64,000 bases of DNA from Flaccisagitta enflata. Taxonomy: Eukaryota; Chaetognatha; Sagittoidea; Aphragmophora. The stretch lies in the NCBI GenBank assembly GCA_965153355.1, contig OZ231128.1:31992001-32056000 (forward strand). The letters are read 5' to 3'. The notes beneath the pieces were generated by a model. It was not told the DNA's origin. It saw nothing but the letters and a program-made list of their open reading frames with translations, and searched no databases. The stretch's first letter is position 1; every line of letters begins with the position of its first letter. The position numbers were made by a program, and so were the translations under genes. This document shows, in pieces, positions 58,671-64,000 of the stretch.

Positions 58671-59005
58671 AATAAACAATCTGCCATTCTGAACAAAAAG
58701 AAAGAATGAAAAATATAGATCGGATAAGTCGGCTTAACAAAAGAAAACGAATGAACATATGAAAAAAAACTAACTAATGAGTGAGCTTTTAAACAAAAAA
58801 CAAAAAAAAATAAACAAAAAAAGAAGAAAAACTTCCCAATCCAAAATAGTAAGAGTATGGGAAAGGACGATTTTAGGGGAAAAGTTATGTGAGGAAAAGC
58901 AAGAAATAAAAAGCGGCGAAAAAGTAAAATCGTCAGTGGGAAAGACGGCAGCATTGAACTCGTCGATGAATGAGAGATGAGAGCATTGAAAAAAGAAAAG
59001 ATGTT

Positions 59006-59537
59006 GAACAAGCCAAAGAGGGACGCCTTTGCGTGCTCCGTGTCACCTTTTTGTACACGATCACTAAGATGCAAAATTACATAATCACACAAATAAAAAT
59101 ATACAATCAAATCGTTACATGATTACATTTTTACATAATTACATAATTACATAATTACGTAATTACATAATAACATAATTACATAATTTCATAATTACAT
59201 AATCACATAATTACATAATTGCATAATTGCATAATTACATAATTACACAATTACACATTTGCATAATTACATAATCACATATTTACATAATTGCATAATT
59301 ACATAATTACATAATTACATAACTACATAATTACAAAATTACATAAAAGAATTATTACATTATTACAAAATTACATAAATACATTCTCACATTCTCACCT
59401 GATTTCATATATGCAGAATCCCAACTCTAACAATCTTAAATTAGAAAAAAATATTTTGAGAAAAAATATCATGGACGCACCGACTGATCGACTGACCGAC
59501 CTACGAACCAACTTCATAAGTCACGTGCACGCGACTG
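59006..59537 (+). mobile_element. Probable hairpin-end family element 19 (type 3, decayed)
   Basis: AACAAGCCAAAGAGGGACGC at the left; core of about 300 bp of ACATAATTAC decamers (59105-59400); GACCGACC run; ends AAGTCACGTGCACGCGACTG, AAAC. The left end is uncertain. Confidence 0.5.
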
Positions 59538-59924
59538 AAACAGAAAAAAGAGAGAGAACATCTTGAAGGAAGCCTTAATCCTATCATCGTCAAAAACCCG
59601 GCAGCTGTCAACGCCACGTTTGAGTAGCCACGGGGCTTTTTTGACTCACAGCTCACTCTCATGACAGACGATGGACGTTGAACAAATTTGAATCTCTAGG
59701 CAATTACACACATGATTTTTCAACAGAAAATGATGTTCCACTGCCAGTAAGGGGGAATGAAGTCTTTTTGTCCGCCTTTTATAGTGGAGATAGTGTATGA
59801 CGCAGCACGTCTATATTTGTCAGTGGGGTAAGTCTGGTGGTGTTTAAACCCATATGTTTTGATATAACATATCTACAGCGTCACTCATCACACAGATTCA
59901 TGCAACAGATCTTAGCAGATCAAA

Positions 59925-59990
59925 TTTTTTTTTTTCAAGCAGGATTCGAACCCGATTCTCGCTCCGGCTTTGCCAAACCCACCGTTACCT
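59925..59990 (-). mobile_element. tRNA-derived SINE-like fragment
   Basis: On the minus strand GGTTCGAATCCTGCTTG, with a perfect RNA polymerase III box B (GGTTCGAATCC), is followed at once by A11. TTAGGTAACGGTGGG about 40 nt upstream could be a decayed box A. Acceptor and T stems do not pair well, so this is not a working tRNA. Short poly-A-tailed tRNA-like retroposon is the likeliest reading. Confidence 0.45.
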
Positions 59991-60570
59991 AATATCGGAA
60001 TATGGACGTAGAAACTAAATGAAATGTATAAATGAATATTTTCAATACTCAAGGTTGGTAGTAACCCCATCGCGTCAAAGCAAATCATTGTGGCGACATG
60101 GACAATGAATGAATGATATCAACCAGCTCACAATTCTTGGACTTTGTCGCGTTTGTTGGAACTTAGCCAGATGGCCTCATGCTGAGATTTGTACCGTGTC
60201 CTTGACTTGAGAATTGGTGATGGATAACCTCATGCATTTTCTTTTTTGTTTTGTTACTTTTTTTGTTATTTTCTTTTTAGAGGCGGCCTCGCATCTGCAT
60301 AGGAGGGTGTGTCCGTGTGCATGTCTGTAGGTACGTGTGCATGTCTGTAGGTACGTCCTTTATCTCTTTTCACTTATATTGTCTTGTATCGATTAAGGAC
60401 GTATCTTTTGGACATCATGTTATCTACAGCCTAGCCTCCATAATAAGACTCTGATTTTGATTTATTTATATTTGCCTACAAATCCTACAAACTTTGCTTG
60501 TAACCTTATAGAATCCATCATCTTTTTATTGGGGGTATTTCATGCAAAAGTATTGTGAGCGCTTTTGAAC
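59991..60570. other. Intergenic stretch, little recognised
   Basis: GTGTGCATGTCTGTAGGTAC is tandemly duplicated at 60314 and 60334. Otherwise no gene or repeat supported. Confidence 0.4.
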
Positions 60571-60573
60571 CTT

Positions 60574-60720
60574 TAGTCTCCAGCCGTGAGCGTATGCCAG
60601 CATTCCTTTTACGTGTTCATCGATGAAAAAAGATATGTAAACAAAAAAGTGAACGTGGATGAAATTGAAGAAATGTTTTGTAAGAAAAGTTCAATAGAAG
60701 AAAAAATTAGTCGACGAAAA
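60574..60720 (+). CDS. Possible coding exon, unknown protein
   Basis: After a possible acceptor (CTTTAGTCTCCAG) the plus strand reads VSVCQHSFYVFIDEKRYVNK, then KVNVDEIEEMFCKKSSIEEK, a charged, protein-like stretch. It then runs into AAAAAAA-rich sequence near 60728, and the frame stays open to 60957 with rising low complexity. No donor is convincing. No family recognised; chance opening in AT-rich DNA is possible. Confidence 0.25.
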
Positions 60721-61188
60721 GTCAAGAAAAAAAAATCAAAGATAATCTTCTTGTCTTCGGGTTACCGGCCGATTTTCTTCCCTTCTTTTTCTGTTCTAAT
60801 GAAGCCAAACATTTTTTTTTTTCAAACCAAAAAACTAAACCCCCCCCTCCAAAGAAAAAAGACTCAAAGGAAAAATAATTCAGGAAGAGACGAAATTGAT
60901 ACGAAAAAGTGTTTAGTTTTCCAAAAACTTGACGCTCAAATTTTCAATTTGGAATGAAGAAAAAAATTCCTTGATCGAGTTATTGTAAAAAATCATGGCT
61001 TTTTTTCTCTCGTAATTTCTAACATCATGATTTGGTTCTGATCATTTGTGGCTTTCCCGCCGTCATCGTCATCGTCGTCGTCGTCGCCATTATGGTATTT
61101 GTCGTCGTCGTCGTCGTCGTCACCGCATATCATATTTTAACGGGTACAAGAGTGTTGCTAAACCGGGTTGACAGAAAAAACAGGGTAG

Positions 61189-61189
<1 letters not shown>

Positions 61190-61262
<73 letters not shown>
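61190..61262. repeat. (GA)n microsatellite
   Basis: About 70 bp of perfect GA. Confidence 0.95.
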
Positions 61263-61265
<3 letters not shown>

Positions 61266-61476
61266 TACATTTTGTCCTCAATTCCATTGAAAACAATTTT
61301 TTTCTTCAAAATCGTTTGAGAGTTTTGAGAAATGAATAAAAGAGCAGATCTGTGGCTCGATGTGACGAAACAATTTGTGACGGCCTTTTGTGCGGAAATG
61401 GCTCAATGAACGCCTCAATAGGTGGCAGATTCCAAGAGAGGCATAATAGCCCAAAGGGGGATCGACTGAGTGACAG

Positions 61477-61481
<5 letters not shown>

Positions 61482-61542
<61 letters not shown>

Positions 61543-61543
61543 A

Positions 61544-61637
<94 letters not shown>
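61482..61637. repeat. (GA)n(CA)n microsatellite
   Basis: About 58 bp of GA followed by about 95 bp of CA. Confidence 0.96.
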
Positions 61638-61640
<3 letters not shown>

Positions 61641-61963
61641 ACCTACATATACATACAGAGAATAACACCTGTACCACATTAATTGCAAAAGCAACACCTG
61701 GCCAACTAGAAGCATAATTCTTATGGTTATGATGGTTTTGATTAAAGTGATGCTTTTGCAAAAATTGAATTACGGCTGCTACTATTTGGGCTGTAAAGAT
61801 CCGGACAGCTTTAAAGTGTCATAACTTGCTTAATTTTAATCGCAATGAGATGATTCTTTTTTCAAAATACGCATCTTCAAAATATCTATCAAATGAGACC
61901 AAGCTAGTTCCTGTATCTTGATCTGTTTAGAAATGAGAGCTGAATAAAGAAAATATTTGCTTT

Positions 61964-62886
61964 ATGCAAGTGTGGTGGGCAAATTTTTGTTTGCTTATGG
62001 AAGATGGTGCACTGGCGCATTGCGCCAAATGTACTGAAAAATCGATGAGTTATGCTCGTCTAGGGATCAGCCCGGATCAATCTGGATCTCAATCCAATTC
62101 AGAACTCAAAGATTCAAACAGAAAACCTGCAGAAACTCTTGAAAACAGCATTCAAAGCAGTGCTAAAATGAATTATCACCTGTCTCACAATTATTGATAA
62201 TACTTCATTGAGGAAAAAACCATAGAAGATACATGATTATACTCATGAGATTTGAACTGAAGTGAGCCAGAACATCATATTAAAAGGTTTAATTGACGAG
62301 AGGTCAACACAACCTGTTTGGACCACTCCTCTAAAGGAGCAATTCAGAATCAGAATACTAAAATTTCATGGAATTTTACCGGAAATTTCCAACATAAGGA
62401 ATAAAATGAAATATCTTATATTGGCTAAAATATTCAACGGATTTGGATAGAATTTGAGTCATAAATACTATGAATCATGTTTGTTATCCACCTAAAATCT
62501 TGTGCAAATCGGACATGATCTTCATAGGTTTTTGCAATCTCAAAATTATCAAATTTTTTTGATCGGAAGAAAACTTCGTGGAGGAGGGACGCTCACAGGA
62601 CTTTCGATCAGTTTGATTGTTTCGATTTTAACAAAAAGTCCAATAAGTATCATTTTCTGTATTAATAAATTATGTAAGATACTGTTTGGTGTACAAAAGT
62701 TTTTTCATGAGAGAAATATTGATTTCTTAACTCCTGATGACATCCAGTATCAATAATTGTGAGACAGGTGTTACATTAAAGGTTTGAAACAACATCACTT
62801 CAGAGTGCCCCCTGTCTCTCTACAAGTCCACGCCACAGCATACGCAGGAGGTGGTGGATGCCCAACATGGTCATACTTGATATCAA
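61964..62886 (+). pseudogene. Tc1-like transposase relic (interrupted)
   Basis: First piece reads LLMEDGALAHCAK, the usual second catalytic Asp site (EDxAxxH). After a frameshift near 62060 it reads SARINLDLNPIQNSKIQ, where the catalytic Glu of NPIE is Gln. The second piece, after foldback H (62774 onward), reads NNITSECPLSLYKST, then PQHTQEVVDAQHGHT, matching the SMPRRIQAVIDAKGGHT C-terminus. The two pieces share one frame when the foldback and one TA are removed. Several stops are present; the gene is dead. Confidence 0.7.
62176..62771. mobile_element. TA-flanked foldback H (596 bp)
   Basis: TCACCTGTCTCACAATTATT at the left, AATAATTGTGAGACAGGTGT at the right, TA at 62174-62175 and 62772-62773. 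The outer 27 bp pair almost perfectly; the interior is less clearly inverted. No coding. Confidence 0.8.
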
Positions 62887-62969
62887 ATGCATTTTGATAT
62901 GTTTGCTGCTTTCACACGGTCAACAAATTAACTTAAACACCTACTGTCCGGATCTTTATGGCCAAGATA

Positions 62970-63682
62970 GTACTAGTTAGAAAATGCATATTTCCGCCCT
63001 GTTATTGCGCAAACGCCCTCACATAGTACCCTTATGTACTTGTTCCTTGCTACGTTTTTGTATTGCTTTTTTCTTGTCGAGATGGGTTGTGATTCAGGTG
63101 TCGTAGCTCACATAGATGACGTTTATCTAAAGCAGCTTGTCATTTATTAATTGAGATAGAATGGTAATCATCGAGCGAGCATTTTATCTTAATTGGATTG
63201 TTAATTGAAGCGCTCACTTTCGCAGGGAAATTGATGCTTTTTAATCTAATTCAAACGGTCATATATAAATCTAAATGAGCGGAGCAATGAATCATTCCAT
63301 GCCCCTCCCTCCTTCCATCTTTTCCATTTGTTCCCGATAACTACCTACGCAAAGAATTGTTACCATCACATTTTGTAATTCCCGTACGAAAGATTAAAAA
63401 CATATTCGTAATATCGCTCTGACGTTTGCTTTATTGTTTTTTGCTTTATCACGACAGAGCTTATTTTGTTATGTCAAGGAATTGTTGCTCTCAGTTATTG
63501 TACCTTAGAAGGCCATATTTTTTTCGGGTTAGCTCTGATTTTGATCTTTCTAGCGATTTAACATGAAAGCAAAACAATTTGCTTAAACATTATTTGAGAA
63601 AAGAGATTCCTTTATTTAGCCGCTGTACATATACATATGGTCAGTCCGTCCATCCAGCCATCACCGAATCGTCCTTAACTAA
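62970..63682. other. Intergenic stretch, nothing recognised
   Basis: AT-rich, unique-looking sequence without gene-like frames or clear repeats. Confidence 0.4.
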
Positions 63683-64000
63683 AACAAGGTCAACAAACCT
63701 TAGTCGCGTGGTAATAAGGGTAATAAAGGTAATAAAGGTAATTAAGGTAATTAAGGTAATTAGGGTAATCAAGGTAATAAAGATAATGAAGATAACCAAG
63801 TACCTATATCTTCCCATAATTACCCACATTTACCTACAACTACCTGCAAATACCTATAATTACCTACAATTACATTAAATTACCTATAATTACCCATTAT
63901 TTCCTATATTTCCTACAATTACCTCAATTTATAGTCCGAGACAACTTTTCTGACTTATATGATACAGATTACTAAAATACCTATATTTACCTATAATTAC
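63683..64000 (+). mobile_element. Hairpin-end family element 20 (type 3), cut by window end
   Basis: AACAAGGTCAACAAACCTTA, GTCGCGTGG, then (GGTAATAAA)n and (ATTACCTATA)n to the window edge. The terminal palindrome should lie beyond 64000. Confidence 0.65.

Larger units (their letters stand above)
61785..62967 (+). mobile_element. Tc1-like transposon relic split by foldback H
   Basis: Terminal inverted repeats TTTGGGCTGTAAAGATCCGG, ACAG and CTGTCCGGATCTTTATGGCC, with TA at 61783-61784 and 62968-62969. Interior carries two in-frame-compatible pieces of a Tc1-type transposase. Without foldback H the element is about 585 bp, so the N-terminal half had already been deleted. Confidence 0.75.

Noticed and set aside
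59925-59990. Functional tRNA gene
   Set aside because: Box B is perfect but acceptor and T stems do not pair and no complete cloverleaf can be drawn.
60586-60957. Full 123-codon frame as a gene
   Set aside because: The second half is low-complexity Lys/Asn sequence from A-rich DNA. Only the first 45 codons look protein-like, listed as a low-confidence exon.

Overview
This window is animal nuclear DNA from a repeat-rich invertebrate; I cannot name the phylum. The evidence is split coding segments with GT/AG borders, an ionotropic-glutamate-receptor-type membrane protein, Tc1/mariner relics and TA-flanked foldback elements, an LTR retroelement with a gag reading frame, and very many microsatellites. 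There are no operons and no bacterial-type genes. Convincing host coding sequence is under 5% of the window.

Layout. 0.8-5.6 kb: a hairpin repeat, minisatellites and a broken receptor paralogue. 5.66-14.95 kb: a nested stack in which a 564-bp TA-flanked MITE was split by an 8.7-kb LTR element (779-bp LTRs, CTAG target duplication, gag on the minus strand, no pol seen), and one LTR was later hit by a 2.1-kb TA-flanked foldback. 15.2-16.6 kb: an intact single-exon divergent glutamate-receptor-like gene. 17.1-21.3 kb: a second receptor remnant and a deeper stack (unknown membrane-protein fragment, Tc1-like relic with 27-bp inverted repeats, 2.26-kb foldback, further elements inside that). 22-38 kb: microsatellites, several structured elements, a second intact copy of the 563-bp MITE and two more transposase relics. 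38.9-40.5 kb (minus): two exons of a multi-pass protein resembling the metazoan TspO-like family, with a (GA)n tract in the intron. 44.6-45.5 kb: a 55-bp minisatellite. 45.7-51.6 kb: two more foldbacks, each interrupted by the same hairpin family. 53.9-55.5 kb (minus): two linked exons of an unrecognised Asn/Ser-rich protein plus one possible upstream exon. 56-64 kb: microsatellites, a tRNA-derived SINE-like piece, and a Tc1 relic split by another TA foldback.

The most striking signal is a family of about 20 short elements, here called the hairpin-end family. They run from ACAAG at one end to a terminal palindrome (AGTCGCG...CGCGACT) followed by AAAAA at the other, with a simple-sequence core that differs between copies. 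A subterminal motif near the ACAAG end is the inverted complement of the terminal palindrome arm, and the two co-vary across copies (GTCGCGGAC, GTTGCGGAC, GTCGCGTGC, GTCGCATG types). Subterminal inverted repeats, one terminal stem-loop and a microsatellite core match the architecture described for non-autonomous Helentrons (DINE-1/HINE type). I infer a rolling-circle family or a new analogue; the assignment is unproven.

The receptor gene lies head to head with the gag-bearing LTR element, whose 5' LTR begins 520 bp upstream of the receptor start codon. The nested insertions give relative ages for at least six element families.
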